DNA of 14,569 nucleotides from Geminicoccaceae bacterium (GCA_020446285.1 JAGREZ010000028.1:1-14569); one strand, 5' to 3'. Shown: positions 1-8,494, numbered from the stretch's first letter. A program made the numbers and translations. Notes: generated by a model not told the origin, from the letters alone.

Positions 1-18
1 CCGCGCATTTCTTTCAGG

Positions 19-1101
19 TCAGCCCCTTCCCTTTGCAACCCGACGTTCATTGTCGAGAATCCGTGCCTTGCGCCCTGCCCCCGCACGATACCCGCCTGTC
101 GAACCGTCACCGCGGACAACGCGGTGACAGGGTATCGCGAGCAACAACGGATTGCGCGCACATGCTCCGGCGACCGCCCGAACGGCCGAAGGCGCGCCGA
201 TTGCCTTCGCAATCTCGCCATAAGACCGCGTCTCGCCACAGGGAATCTTCTTGAGGGAATGCCACACGCGCTCCTCGAAGACGGTCCCACGGATATCGAG
301 CGGGAACGCCTCCATCCGCCCCGGTTGCTCGATCATCGAAACGATGGCCTCGATGACTTCCCGCCATCCGGGACCATCATCTTCACTTCTTACATTTGCC
401 CTGCGAAAACGCCGGCGCAAGCCCGCCTCGAGTTCCGCGTCGCTGGCACCGAAATCGATAGCGCAGACCCCCTTGCCGGTGCGCGCGACGAGCATCCGCC
501 CGAGCGGGCTGTCAACGATGAGAAATGCGATGGTTTCACCCTCACCGCCACGCCGGTAGCGATCCGGCTTCATTCCGAGGCCGAGGCCGTCATCCTCATA
601 GAACCGGCTGCTGCCGCCATATCCCGCCTCGTAGAAGGCCTCGGTGACGCTCGACGAGGCGGCCAGAGCCCCCCGCAACCGCCGCCGTCGCCGCGCACGG
701 GCATATTCGCGCGGACTCACGCCAAGCCGCATGCGAAACAAGCGCCGCAAACGTTCAGGACTGAGACCCGTTCCTTCGGCGAGCATCGCAAGCGATGGCG
801 TTTCCTCCGCCCGGTCGATGGTTTCGCAAAGCTGTTGAATAATCAGCACTTCTCCGTCATCGCCGCGCGGACGGCAACGCTTGCAGGGGCGATAACCGGC
901 ACGCTCGGCCGATTGCCAATCGTCGAAGAATCGCGTGTTCACGCGTCCCGGTTTGCGCGAGCGGCAATCCGGCCGGCAATAAATGCCCGTCGTCATCACC
1001 GCATAGAGGAAGGAACCCGCGGACGAATCCTTCATGGCCTCGCCATGGATGATCCGCCAGCGCAATTCGAAAACAGGATTTTCCGCCGTTTCGTCGATCA
1101 T
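19..1101 (-). CDS. ada: Ada: bifunctional DNA alkylation repair protein / AraC-type regulator
   Basis: This is a methyl-accepting DNA repair protein that also activates alkylation-response genes. From ATG 1101 it is 360 aa, close to the roughly 354 aa of E. coli Ada. The N-terminal Ada zinc domain (about residues 20-80) has TTGIYCRPDC and RPCKRC, giving the four Cys ligands C42, C46, C73 and C76. In the family the first of these takes methyl groups from phosphotriesters. An AraC-like helix-turn-helix follows at about 90-180. The C-terminal O6-alkylguanine methyltransferase domain carries the active-site motif PCHRV (acceptor Cys about 325) and a downstream GGYRAG. ATG 1101 is preferred because GAGGG lies 5 nt before it; ATG 1113, four codons upstream, has a weaker site. 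It lies downstream of the glycosylase gene on the same strand, across a 120-130 nt gap. All key residues are present. The identification is secure; the regulon is not visible here. Confidence 0.95.
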   Translation of the reverse strand: MIDETAENPVFELRWRIIHGEAMKDSSAGSFLYAVMTTGIYCRPDCRSRKPGRVNTRFFDDWQSAERAGYRPCKRCRPRGDDGEVLIIQQLCETIDRAEETPSLAMLAEGTGLSPERLRRLFRMRLGVSPREYARARRRRRLRGALAASSSVTEAFYEAGYGGSSRFYEDDGLGLGMKPDRYRRGGEGETIAFLIVDSPLGRMLVARTGKGVCAIDFGASDAELEAGLRRRFRRANVRSEDDGPGWREVIEAIVSMIEQPGRMEAFPLDIRGTVFEERVWHSLKKIPCGETRSYGEIAKAIGAPSAVRAVAGACARNPLLLAIPCHRVVRGDGSTGGYRAGAGRKARILDNERRVAKGRG

Positions 1102-1215
1102 CATCACCCTCATGCACCCGTTCCGTTATCCATCACTGAACCGGCCCCGTGATGACGGATCTTTTACAGAAAGACACTCCGCGAACACGCGTGCAATTCG
1201 AAGGTTAAGGGTACA

Positions 1216-1228
1216 TGACCAACGGTCA
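1216..1228. repeat. Short inverted repeat between the glycosylase gene and ada
   Basis: TGACC-AAC-GGTCA has perfect 5-bp arms and a 3-nt centre. It lies 7 nt past the glycosylase stop codon and about 115 nt upstream of ada. It could be a small operator for ada or a short 3' hairpin. There is no T-run, so it is not an intrinsic terminator. Arms this short also arise by chance. Confidence 0.25.
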
Positions 1229-1234
1229 ATCTGA

Positions 1235-1900
1235 TCAGGCGCGCAGACGGTCAATCAGGGTCATCACATCATCGAACATCGCCTCGGTGAGACGACCGGT
1301 ATTCACATTGTATCGCGAGCAATGATAACTGGAAACGACATGACGCCCGTCGGCAAGCCCGACCACGGCAGCGTGGGCAAAGGGCGCTTCGCGATCTTTC
1401 ATGCCGAGCACGCGAAGGACCGTCAGATGGGCTATCCGGCCAAGCGTCAGCAGAATGCCGGGACGTGGCTCGGCCTCGATCTCGTCGACGAGGAACCGCC
1501 TGCAGGTCCTGATCTCCGCACCCGTGGGCCGGTTCGCAGGCGGAACACAGCGAACGGCATTGACGATTCGGCAATCCGACAATTCCAGCCCGTCATCGAC
1601 GCGCTCGTCGAAACGGTCATTGGACCATCCGTGCCGTGCAAGCGCCGAATAGAGAACCTTGCCAGCGAAATCGCCCGTAAACGGCCGCCCGGTGCGGTTC
1701 GCCCCGGAGACACCCGGAGCGAGACCGACAACCAGAAGAGAAGCGTTCCTGTCGCCGAAAGCGGCGACAGGACGATTGTGCCAGGCCGGCTGCCTCAGCC
1801 TTTGCTCACCGAGGAATTCCGCGAGACGCGGGCAGAGTTGGCAGTCCGGATCTGGCTGACATCGATTTTCGGCAGACGAAGATGACGACTCAGTCGTCAT
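1235..1900 (-). CDS. Uracil-DNA glycosylase, family 5 (UdgB type)
   Basis: This enzyme excises uracil, and in this family often hypoxanthine or other deaminated bases, from DNA to start base-excision repair. It is 221 aa. Motif A at residues 59-77 reads GLAPGVSGANRTGRPFTGD, the family 5 form; family 4 enzymes have GEAPG and an acidic residue instead. The C-terminal motif SYHCSRYNVNTGRLT has His193 at the conserved position. Cys20, Cys23, Cys118 and Cys133 are placed to bind the [4Fe-4S] cluster typical of families 4 and 5. Its start overlaps the end of the NYN gene by 11 bp, so the two are probably co-transcribed and translationally coupled. In many alphaproteobacteria this gene sits beside NYN, rpoZ and rel, as here. 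The family call is firm; substrate range cannot be read from the sequence. Confidence 0.92.
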   Translation of the reverse strand: MTTESSSSSAENRCQPDPDCQLCPRLAEFLGEQRLRQPAWHNRPVAAFGDRNASLLVVGLAPGVSGANRTGRPFTGDFAGKVLYSALARHGWSNDRFDERVDDGLELSDCRIVNAVRCVPPANRPTGAEIRTCRRFLVDEIEAEPRPGILLTLGRIAHLTVLRVLGMKDREAPFAHAAVVGLADGRHVVSSYHCSRYNVNTGRLTEAMFDDVMTLIDRLRA

Positions 1901-2534
1901 AGAACTCCTCGTCGCCCTCTATATCGTCCTGATCGTCATCGGGACGGTCGTCGAACGATCGTCTCATATCGTCCCGTCCACCGGAATGCTCGCGGGCGAT
2001 GAGATCCTCGAGAAGAGCCAGATCGACGAAGAAATCCGCCTGGCGACGCAGTTCGTCGGCGATCATGGGTGGCTGCGGACGAATGGTACTGACAACCGTC
2101 ACCCGCACGCCGCGCCGCTGGAGCGCCTCCACGAGCACACGGAAATCGCCATCGCCGGACATCAGCACGATGTGATCGACGAAGGGCGCTATCTCCATCG
2201 CCTGAACGGCGATCTCGACATCCATGTTGCCCTTGAACTTGCGACGACCGGTCGCCTGGGTGAACTCCTTGAGCGGCTTCGTGACCATGGTGAAGCCGTT
2301 ATAGTCCAGCCAGTCGACCAGTGGTCGAATCGGCGAATATTCCTGCTCATCGAGCAAGGCCGTATAATAATAGGCACGCACGAGGCGTGAACGGCTGGCG
2401 AATACCTCCAGCAGCCGCTTGTAGTCGATGTCGAAGTCGAGAGCGCGTGCGGCCTGAAACAGGTTTGCGCCGTCGATGAAGAGAGCCACACGCTCTTCAT
2501 CGCGGATATGCTTGAGGGCTGTTAAGCGTGCCAT
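1890..2534 (-). CDS. NYN-domain (LabA/DUF88 family) putative nuclease
   Basis: This 214-aa protein belongs to the NYN branch of PIN-like folds, thought to be metal-dependent RNases; the cellular substrate is unknown. Acidic motifs expected of the active site are present: FIDGANL (Asp21), GNMDVEIAVQAM in the middle and MSGDGDFRVLVEAL further on. The last 30 or so residues are strongly acidic and probably disordered. ATG 2534 was chosen because GGAG lies 6 nt before it and the product begins MARLTALKH. In-frame ATGs at 2546 and 2612 have no good ribosome binding site. It is divergent from rpoZ and overlaps the glycosylase gene at its 3' end. NYN-glycosylase-rpoZ-rel adjacency recurs in alphaproteobacteria, which hints at an RNA or stress role, but that is inference. 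Confidence 0.9.
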   Translation of the reverse strand: MARLTALKHIRDEERVALFIDGANLFQAARALDFDIDYKRLLEVFASRSRLVRAYYYTALLDEQEYSPIRPLVDWLDYNGFTMVTKPLKEFTQATGRRKFKGNMDVEIAVQAMEIAPFVDHIVLMSGDGDFRVLVEALQRRGVRVTVVSTIRPQPPMIADELRRQADFFVDLALLEDLIAREHSGGRDDMRRSFDDRPDDDQDDIEGDEEFYDD

Positions 2535-2665
2535 GTTGATCTCCATTTTATCGGCACGTGAGATCTGAGCATGACCAGAGGAAGCGACACACGGCCATTC
2601 CGCCGCACACACTTGGTGAGCGTATCCGACCCTTCAGGCTTTGTTGCGCTGAAACCCGGCAAACC

Positions 2666-2694
2666 AATATAGTTGCGGAACAAAGAACCTCCAA
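2666..2694 (-). promoter_or_regulatory. Candidate sigma-70 promoter for the NYN-glycosylase genes
   Basis: On the minus strand, TTGGAG (2694-2689) and TATATT (2671-2666) are separated by exactly 17 nt, close to consensus in both boxes. Transcription would start near 2659 and give a leader of about 125 nt before ATG 2534. The position in a divergent intergenic region fits. It has not been tested. Confidence 0.5.
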
Positions 2695-2708
2695 TCACAC
2701 AAGTGACC

Positions 2709-2714
2709 TATAAT
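2709..2714 (+). promoter_or_regulatory. Candidate -10 element for rpoZ-rel
   Basis: A perfect TATAAT on the plus strand lies about 150 nt before rpoZ. No good -35 box occurs at 16-18 nt; the nearest TTG (TTGCGG at 2673) is 30 nt away. It is therefore either an activator-dependent promoter or a chance match in an AT-richer intergenic region. If real, transcription starts near 2721 and the rpoZ leader is about 140 nt. Confidence 0.35.
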
Positions 2715-2743
2715 GTACCTCGTCTCAAAGATCCATCCCGTGA

Positions 2744-2814
2744 TGGCCGGGTCGCGACGTGCTCCAGTGCATGTTTGCGTTGAAGACGACATTGCGCTAA
2801 GAGCGTCCCGGCCA
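2744..2814 (+). other. Long hairpin in the probable rpoZ leader
   Basis: TGGCCGGG (2744-2751) pairs perfectly with CCCGGCCA (2807-2814). After a single T/T mismatch, CGC (2753-2755) pairs with GCG (2803-2805), giving 11 bp closing a loop of about 47 nt. It lies between the candidate TATAAT and the rpoZ ribosome binding site. I do not recognise it as a known riboswitch or leader. It could be a structured 5' UTR, a small RNA or an inverted-repeat protein site. Confidence 0.35.
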
Positions 2815-2863
2815 GCTGATATCGTAGTTCCCCAACACCGCAGTTTCATGGAGATTCCATCCC

Positions 2864-3232
2864 ATGGCAAGAATTACCGTGGAAGATTGTGTCGAACGTG
2901 TGCCGAGCCGCTTCGAGCTGGTCATGCTCGCGGCCCAGCGTGCACGGGACATCTCCGCCGGAGCCGCCCTCACACTCGACCGCGACAATGATAAAAATCC
3001 GGTGGTGGCCTTGAGGGAAATTGCGGAAACCACGGTGGAGTTCGATCACCTGCGCTACGAACTCATTCACGGCCTGCGCCGCCACGTCGAGGGTAACGAG
3101 GAGGAGGAGCCGGAAGATCTGGCGCAGGAGCTCGAGGCGCTGATGCCGAGCAATGCGATGATCGGCGGCGAGGGCGACGAGATGCCCGAGGGCCTGAGCT
3201 ACGGCGACATGGACGTCGAGGAGGAGGACTGA
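2864..3232 (+). CDS. rpoZ: RNA polymerase omega subunit
   Basis: Omega is the small subunit that chaperones beta-prime and helps form one of the ppGpp sites on RNA polymerase. The 122-aa product begins [20 protein letters not shown] and continues with [12 protein letters not shown] and [11 protein letters not shown], the conserved omega core (residues 1-60). A conserved alphaproteobacterial stretch and an acidic tail ending VEEED follow. GGAG (2850-2853) lies 10 nt before the ATG. It is followed by rel, the classical rpoZ-rel pairing that links the ppGpp target to the ppGpp enzyme. The leader contains the hairpin listed separately. Confidence 0.97.
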   Translation: MARITVEDCVERVPSRFELVMLAAQRARDISAGAALTLDRDNDKNPVVALREIAETTVEFDHLRYELIHGLRRHVEGNEEEEPEDLAQELEALMPSNAMIGGEGDEMPEGLSYGDMDVEEED

Positions 3233-3440
3233 GACGCGACGCTGGCCCCTCGATGAACATCCGAACAGCCATCGCGCGCCGCCGGAGATAATCGGCGGCG
3301 GCGGCGATGTTGAGCCGATTCGCCCGGTCGTGCCGGCAGTTGTCCGCGAAGCCGGTGCTGATGAACCTGCCGCCGAAACGGTTCCGGTTGCGGAAAACCC
3401 GGTTGCGGACACCAATGCCCAGCCGCAGCGTCGCAAGGTC

Positions 3441-5618
3441 ATGCGTCAGTATGATCTTGTCGAACTCGTCAAGTCCTATGACCCGAATGCCGATGAGAAC
3501 CTGCTGAACCGGGCCTATGTCTTTGCCATGAAGGCACATGGGTCGCAGCTGCGTGCATCGGGCGATCCCTATTTCCATCATCCGGTCGAGGTTGCGGGCA
3601 TACTTGCCGGCTACAAGCTCGACAGTGCCTCGATCGCCACCGGGCTGCTTCACGACACGGTCGAGGATACCGGCGTCACGCTCGATGAGATCCGGTCGCT
3701 CTTCGGCGATACGGTAGCCCGACTCGTCGATGGCGTGACCAAGCTCAACAAGATTCATCTGCAATCGGCGCAGACCGCGCAGGCTGAGAATTTCCGCAAG
3801 CTGCTGCTGGCAATGTCCGAGGACATTCGCGTGCTGCTGGTCAAGCTCGCCGACCGCCTGCACAACATGCGCACGCTGCACTTCATCAAGAAACCCGAGA
3901 AGCGCAGGCGCATCGCCACCGAAACCTCGGAGATCTATGCCCCGCTCGCCGCCCGCATCGGCATGGACAAGCTCAAGGCGGAACTCGAGGATCTGGCCTT
4001 CCAGCAACTCTGGCCGGATGCCTATGACAGCATCCAGCATCGTCTCCTGCAACTTCGGCGCGACGATACCGAACTGATCGACCGCATCGTCGATGGCATC
4101 CGCGCAACCCTGAACGAGGCCGGCATCGAAGCCGATATCAGCGGTCGCGAGAAATCGCCCATATCGATCTGGCGCAAGATGCAGCGCAAGAACATCAGCT
4201 TCGAGCAGCTTGCCGACATCATGGCGTTTCGCGTGCTCGTCGATTCAGTGGGCGAGTGCTACGCCGCGCTCGGCAGCATCCATGCCGAATATTCCATGCT
4301 GCCGGGCCGCTTCAAGGATTTCATCAGCACCCCCAAGCTCAACGGTTATCGCTCTCTGCACACGACGATCATTGGCCCGGAACGCCGCAAGATCGAGGTT
4401 CAGATCCGCACGAGGCAAATGCACGAGGTGGCCGAACTGGGTGTGGCCGCGCACTGGGCCTACAAGCAGCAGGACGACGCGCTGACCGATGGCCGGCGCT
4501 ATCGCTGGATCCGTGAACTTCTCGACATCCTCGAGCATGCCTCCAGTCCCGAGGATTTTCTCGAACATACCAAGCTCGAGATGTTTCAGGACCAGGTGTT
4601 CTGCTTCACCCCGCGCGGCGATCTGATCTCCCTGCCACGGGGATCGACCCCGGTCGATTTCGCCTATGCGGTCCACAGCGAGGTGGGCGACCACTGTATC
4701 GGCGCCAGAGTCGACGGACGCATGGTGCAGCTGCGCACGGAACTCGACAATGGCGATCAGGTCGAGATCATCACCAGCCGCAATGCCTGGCCGTCGGCTG
4801 CCTGGGAGCGTTTCGTCGCCACCGGCAAGGCGCGCGCGCGGATCCGTCGCTATCTCAAGACCAAGCGTCGCGAGGACCTCGTCCAGCGCGGGCGCACCGC
4901 TCTCCAGCGTGTCCAGCGCGGAAGCGGCCAGCGCATAACCGAAAAACAGCTCGAAACCGCCGTCGGCCTGCTCCAGCAGAAAAGCGTCGAGGACATGCTG
5001 GTTGCGGTCGGTGAGGGCAATCTCGCGCCAAGATTGATCATCGAACGGATCCTCCCGCGCACGCTCCAGACGAGACAGGATCCACAGGCACAGGAGAACC
5101 TGCCGGAACCCGGCGCGAGCCTCCCCCTTCGCCGTGCCCGTGGCGAGGGAACGGCCGGCGAGAGCGGCAAACCCGCAACCATCGCGGGCCTGCCGCAAGG
5201 GATCGCCTTCCAGCTTGCGGGATGTTGCAGGCCGGTCCCCGGTGATCCCATCGTCGGCGTGGTGCGTACCGGACGCCCGGTCAGCGTGCATCTCAGCGAA
5301 TGCCGCAACGTCGCACAGATGGATCCGGCCAGCAGCCGGTTCATCGATGTCGGCTGGGGTGAAATCGATCCTGAGGCATATGCTGCCGCGCGCCTGTCGG
5401 TCATGGTGCTCAATCGCCCGGGAGCGCTTGGAACCGTGACAACCATCATCGGCAAGCAGGAGGCCAACATTGCCGACGTCCGCGTGGGACGAAAGGTCAA
5501 GGATCTCTACGAGATGATCCTCGATGTCGAGGTCGCCGACGCTGAACAGCTCCTTCGTATCAAGGCGGCGCTGCGCACAAGCCCTATCGTGGTGGGGGTC
5601 GAACGGGTCCAGTCCTGA
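3441..5618 (+). CDS. rel: Bifunctional (p)ppGpp synthetase/hydrolase (Rel/SpoT family)
   Basis: This enzyme makes and degrades the stringent-response alarmone (p)ppGpp. The 725-aa product has the full Rel layout. The HD hydrolase domain (about 25-180) has YFHHPVE, LLHDTVED (His71-Asp72) and LADRLHNMRTL. The synthetase domain (about 230-345) has GREKSPISIWRKMQRK and RFKD at 290-293. RFKD is the RXKD form of bifunctional enzymes; monofunctional RelA has EXDD. A TGS domain (about 384-445), a zinc-finger/RRM-like region with Cys595-Cys596, and a C-terminal ACT domain (about 651-725) follow. The HD pair is intact, so hydrolysis is expected. ATG 3441 is where family homology starts, but its ribosome binding site is poor. 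GTG 3330 in the same frame would add 37 disordered-looking residues. It is 208 nt downstream of rpoZ and probably co-transcribed. Confidence 0.96.
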   Translation: MRQYDLVELVKSYDPNADENLLNRAYVFAMKAHGSQLRASGDPYFHHPVEVAGILAGYKLDSASIATGLLHDTVEDTGVTLDEIRSLFGDTVARLVDGVTKLNKIHLQSAQTAQAENFRKLLLAMSEDIRVLLVKLADRLHNMRTLHFIKKPEKRRRIATETSEIYAPLAARIGMDKLKAELEDLAFQQLWPDAYDSIQHRLLQLRRDDTELIDRIVDGIRATLNEAGIEADISGREKSPISIWRKMQRKNISFEQLADIMAFRVLVDSVGECYAALGSIHAEYSMLPGRFKDFISTPKLNGYRSLHTTIIGPERRKIEVQIRTRQMHEVAELGVAAHWAYKQQDDALTDGRRYRWIRELLDILEHASSPEDFLEHTKLEMFQDQVFCFTPRGDLISLPRGSTPVDFAYAVHSEVGDHCIGARVDGRMVQLRTELDNGDQVEIITSRNAWPSAAWERFVATGKARARIRRYLKTKRREDLVQRGRTALQRVQRGSGQRITEKQLETAVGLLQQKSVEDMLVAVGEGNLAPRLIIERILPRTLQTRQDPQAQENLPEPGASLPLRRARGEGTAGESGKPATIAGLPQGIAFQLAGCCRPVPGDPIVGVVRTGRPVSVHLSECRNVAQMDPASSRFIDVGWGEIDPEAYAAARLSVMVLNRPGALGTVTTIIGKQEANIADVRVGRKVKDLYEMILDVEVADAEQLLRIKAALRTSPIVVGVERVQS

Positions 5619-5664
5619 GGGACGCCGGAGAAGCGCCAATTTCAATTTATAGTTGCTTTCCGCA

Positions 5665-5698
5665 GCGGGCGTTCATTAGAAAATGCAATTTCGCCCGC
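5665..5698 (+). other. Hairpin between rel and comM
   Basis: GCGGGCG (5665-5671) pairs with CGCCCGC (5692-5698). Inside the 20-nt loop CATT can pair with AATG. No T-run follows, so this is not a standard intrinsic terminator. It sits 3 nt before the GGAGA used by comM and encloses an unused in-frame ATG (5683), so it could affect comM translation or stabilise a processed 3' end of rel mRNA. Confidence 0.4.
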
Positions 5699-5715
5699 GC
5701 CGGAGAGCCCCTGCC

Positions 5716-7263
5716 ATGCGAGCCACCACGCCTGTCGCGACCACCACCCGCCTCCACAGCGTCGCACTCGTCGGTCTCGAAACGGCCGATGTCGATGTGG
5801 AGGTGCATATCAGCGCCGGCCTGCCGAGCTTCGGTCTCGTGGGTCTGCCCGACAAGGCCGTCGCCGAAAGCCGTGAACGCGTCCGGGCAGCGCTTTCCAG
5901 CCTGTGCCTCTCGCTGCCCACCCGCCGCATCACCGTCAACCTCGCTCCGGGCGATCTCGCCAAGGAAGGCAGTCACTATGATCTCGCCATCGCCCTGGGC
6001 CTGCTGACGGCCATGAACATCCTTCCCTCCGATGGCTGCGACGGTGCAATCGTCATGGGCGAGCTCGGTCTCGACGGCAGCATTCGGCCTGTACCCGGCA
6101 TTCTCGCGGCGGCCGTCGAGGCAGTGGCACAGGAATGCACGCTCATCTGTCCCCTCGCCTCGGCGCGCGAGGCGGCCTGGCTCGGCGACGAACTCTCGAT
6201 CATCGCGGCAGCCGATCTGGGCACGCTGATCCGGCATCTGCGCGGGGAGACCATACTGCCGCAGCCGCCGCCACCGGACCTCGCCGCAGACGATGCGGAT
6301 TTTCGCGATCTTCGCGACATCAGGGGACAGGAATCGGCCAAGCGCGCACTCGAGATTGCCGCCGCCGGCGGCCACAATCTTCTCATGTGCGGACCGCCCG
6401 GCTCCGGCAAGTCGATGCTCGCGGCGAGGATCGCCGGCCTTCTCCCTCCACTGTCCGCCGCCGAAATGCTCGAAGTCGGCCTGATCGCCAGCGTCGGCGG
6501 CAAGCTCGATGAACAAGGCCTGCGCCGCACACCACCTTTCCGCGATCCGCATCATGCAACCTCCGCAGCCGCGATGGTGGGCGGCGGCAGCCATGCCCGG
6601 CCGGGCGAAATCTCGCTGGCCCACAATGGCGTGCTGTTCCTCGACGAGCTGCCGGAATTCTCGCGCCAGGTGCTCGAAGCACTCAGGCAACCTCTGGAAA
6701 ACGGCACGGTCACCGTGGCACGCGCCCGCTACCATGTCACCTACCCGGCCCGCGTGCTCTTCGTGGCGGCCATGAATCCGTGCCGTTGCGGTTATCTCGA
6801 CGATCCGTCCCGGGCATGTTCCAGAGCTCCCCAATGCGCGCGCGACTACCAGAAACGGATATCGGGACCACTTCTCGACCGTATCGACCTGCATGTCGAT
6901 GTGCCCGCGGTAAAACCGCAGGATCTGACCCTGCCCGTGCCCGGCGAAAGCTCGGCCGATGTGGCGGCCCGCGTGGCAGCGGCGCGAAACATCCAGCAGG
7001 ACAGGTTCATAGCCCTCGGCCGCGACGACCTTCGCTGCAATGCCGGCATGGGAGCGGACCTCATCGAACGGCTCTGCCCTGTCCAGCCGTCGGCACAGAG
7101 CGTGCTGGAACGCGCAACCGACCGTCTCGGGCTCTCCGCGCGCGGCTATCATCGGGTCATCAAGGTCGCCCGAACACTCGCAGATCTCGACGGACGGGAA
7201 ACCATTGCGCGAGTTCACATCGCCGAGGCACTCGGCCTTCGCCGCAGGCAACCAGGCCGATAG
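5716..7263 (+). CDS. comM: ComM/YifB-family AAA+ ATPase (Mg-chelatase-like)
   Basis: This is a relative of ComM, a hexameric helicase that promotes branch migration when transformed DNA is integrated; many non-competent bacteria also carry it. The product is 515 aa, against about 506 in E. coli YifB. The N-terminal ChlI-like domain (about 10-170) has [30 protein letters not shown] and [11 protein letters not shown]. The AAA+ core has Walker A GPPGSGKS (226-233) and Walker B VLFLDE (306-311). A Cys-rich stretch begins at Cys356 (CRCGY, then CSRAPQC) and leads into [17 protein letters not shown] and a C-terminal helical lid. ATG 5716 is preferred because GGAGA lies 9 nt before it; ATG 5683 lacks a site and sits in a hairpin. 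Its place between rel and pdxJ looks like operon accretion. Confidence 0.93.
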   Translation: MRATTPVATTTRLHSVALVGLETADVDVEVHISAGLPSFGLVGLPDKAVAESRERVRAALSSLCLSLPTRRITVNLAPGDLAKEGSHYDLAIALGLLTAMNILPSDGCDGAIVMGELGLDGSIRPVPGILAAAVEAVAQECTLICPLASAREAAWLGDELSIIAAADLGTLIRHLRGETILPQPPPPDLAADDADFRDLRDIRGQESAKRALEIAAAGGHNLLMCGPPGSGKSMLAARIAGLLPPLSAAEMLEVGLIASVGGKLDEQGLRRTPPFRDPHHATSAAAMVGGGSHARPGEISLAHNGVLFLDELPEFSRQVLEALRQPLENGTVTVARARYHVTYPARVLFVAAMNPCRCGYLDDPSRACSRAPQCARDYQKRISGPLLDRIDLHVDVPAVKPQDLTLPVPGESSADVAARVAAARNIQQDRFIALGRDDLRCNAGMGADLIERLCPVQPSAQSVLERATDRLGLSARGYHRVIKVARTLADLDGRETIARVHIAEALGLRRRQPGR

Positions 7264-7344
7264 GAAAGCCGGTCCAGTCGGCCATGCAGCAAATGGCACT
7301 GGCCAGTTTGCCGGAAAATGGCTCAACTCTCCGCCGGCCACTTG

Positions 7345-7361
7345 AAGGAGAGAGCGCCTTG
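7345..7361 (+). promoter_or_regulatory. Strong ribosome binding site and TTG start of pdxJ
   Basis: AAGGAGAG at 7345-7352 is followed by TTG at 7359-7361, with 8 nt between GGAG and the start codon. The residues after it, [21 protein letters not shown], match where PdxJ proteins begin. An in-frame ATG at 7284 has no site and would add a non-homologous stretch. This decides the start. Confidence 0.8.
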
Positions 7362-8093
7362 GGCAAGCTCAGACTGGGCATAAATGTCGATCATGTCGCG
7401 ACAGTGAGAAACGCCAGGGGTGGCGACAATCCCTGCCCCGTACGCGCGGCGCTCATGGTCCGCGAAGCCGGCGGCGACGGCATCACCGCCCATCTGCGCG
7501 AGGACCGGCGTCATATCCGCGACCGCGACGTGGAACGCATCAGCGCCGAATGCGACCTGCCACTCAATTTCGAGATGGCCGCAACGCGCGAGATGATCGA
7601 CATTGCCAGACGCATCCGTCCCCACGCCACCTGTATCGTCCCCGAACGCCGCGAGGAGCGTACGACCGAGCACGGCCTCGACGTCGTGCGTCTCGAAGCC
7701 GAACTGAAGGACATCACCGCCGAACTTGCCGATGCCGGCTGCCGCGTCTCGCTGTTCATCGACCCGAGCGTCGCCGCTGTCGAGGCGGCCGCCCGCATCG
7801 GTGCTCCGGTGGTCGAACTGCATACCGGCACCTATTGCGAGGCTGACGGCGAAACCCGCGAAACCGAACTCGCACGCATCATCGAAGCCGCCCGCGCCTG
7901 TGGCGAGACGGGAATCGAGTGCCATGCGGGTCACGGGCTCGATTACGCAACCGTGAAGCCGATCGCTGCGATTCCCGAAATCATGGAGCTCAACATCGGC
8001 CATTTCCTCATCGGTGAGGCCATCTTCCGGGGATTCACTGGTGCTGTCGGCGAGATGCGGCGATTGATGGACGAGGCCAGGGCCGACGCATGA
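7359..8093 (+). CDS. pdxJ: Pyridoxine 5'-phosphate synthase
   Basis: PdxJ condenses 1-deoxy-D-xylulose 5-phosphate with 3-amino-2-oxopropyl phosphate to make pyridoxine 5'-phosphate, the last step of the DXP-dependent vitamin B6 pathway. It is a cytosolic TIM barrel. The 244-aa length is typical. Signature regions are [19 protein letters not shown] (4-22), [13 protein letters not shown] (41-53, with His45 at the E. coli catalytic position), LNFEMA (Glu72) and [10 protein letters not shown] (His189/His192), then [13 protein letters not shown] near the end. The start is TTG. The reading frame stays open upstream through part of comM, but that stretch is antigenic noise from GC-rich codons, not PdxJ. 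It overlaps acpS by 4 bp (ATGA), so the two are translationally coupled, a pairing common in proteobacteria. Confidence 0.96.
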   Translation: MGKLRLGINVDHVATVRNARGGDNPCPVRAALMVREAGGDGITAHLREDRRHIRDRDVERISAECDLPLNFEMAATREMIDIARRIRPHATCIVPERREERTTEHGLDVVRLEAELKDITAELADAGCRVSLFIDPSVAAVEAAARIGAPVVELHTGTYCEADGETRETELARIIEAARACGETGIECHAGHGLDYATVKPIAAIPEIMELNIGHFLIGEAIFRGFTGAVGEMRRLMDEARADA

Positions 8094-8494
8094 TCATCGG
8101 CATCGGCAACGACCTCATCGACATTCGTCGTATCGAACGCACGCTCGAACGATTCGGCGAACGCTTCATCCGGCGATGCTTCACCGATATCGAACGCTCG
8201 AAGGCCGAACGCCGCTACAAACCCGCAGACACCTACGCCAAGCGCTACGCTGCCAAGGAAGCCTGCACCAAGGCTCTCGGCACCGGCTTCAGTCGCGGCG
8301 TCTTCTGGCGCGACATCGGTGTGGTCAACCTGCCTTCGGGCAAACCGACACTGGCACTGACCAACGGCGCGCTCGAACGCCTGCGCGAGATCACTCCCGA
8401 CGGGATGAAGGCGCATATCGAACTCACCATCACCGACGAACCGCCGATGGCCGAAGCGCTCGTCATCATCCAGGCACTGCCGGCCGGGCCCTGA
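8090..8494 (+). CDS. acpS: Holo-[acyl-carrier-protein] synthase
   Basis: AcpS moves the 4'-phosphopantetheine arm from CoA to a Ser of acyl carrier protein, activating it for fatty acid synthesis. The 134-aa product has the two family signatures. [13 protein letters not shown] places the Mg-binding Asp at position 8. [16 protein letters not shown] places the catalytic Glu at 57. The length is usual for the trimeric AcpS type. Its ATG overlaps the pdxJ stop. It is the last gene on this strand before a convergent gene that ends 27 nt away. In many alphaproteobacteria lepB, rnc and era follow acpS; here they do not. No intrinsic terminator is visible in the short convergent gap. Confidence 0.96.
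   Translation: MIIGIGNDLIDIRRIERTLERFGERFIRRCFTDIERSKAERRYKPADTYAKRYAAKEACTKALGTGFSRGVFWRDIGVVNLPSGKPTLALTNGALERLREITPDGMKAHIELTITDEPPMAEALVIIQALPAGP

Noticed and set aside
1114..1215. Ada operator upstream of ada
   Set aside because: AATTGCACGCG on the minus strand loosely recalls the A/B boxes of E. coli, but the spacing and B box do not match, and no good promoter is positioned with it.
2713..2991. 92-codon frame starting in the TATAAT region and running into rpoZ
   Set aside because: It overlaps the real rpoZ in another frame, has no ribosome binding site and shows no recognisable motif.
7298..7307. Perfect palindrome ACTGGCCAGT between comM and pdxJ
   Set aside because: A single 10-bp palindrome without a second copy or promoter context is expected by chance in GC-rich DNA.
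4245..7341. Long open frames antisense to rel and comM (and similar ones opposite ada, the M24 gene, abrB and DUF1638)
   Set aside because: GC-rich third positions leave the opposite strand open. The translations show no family motifs, while the sense genes are unmistakable.
6780..7358. Upstream extension of the pdxJ frame into comM
   Set aside because: It is not homologous to PdxJ, and a strong Shine-Dalgarno with TTG at 7359 sits exactly where PdxJ proteins begin.
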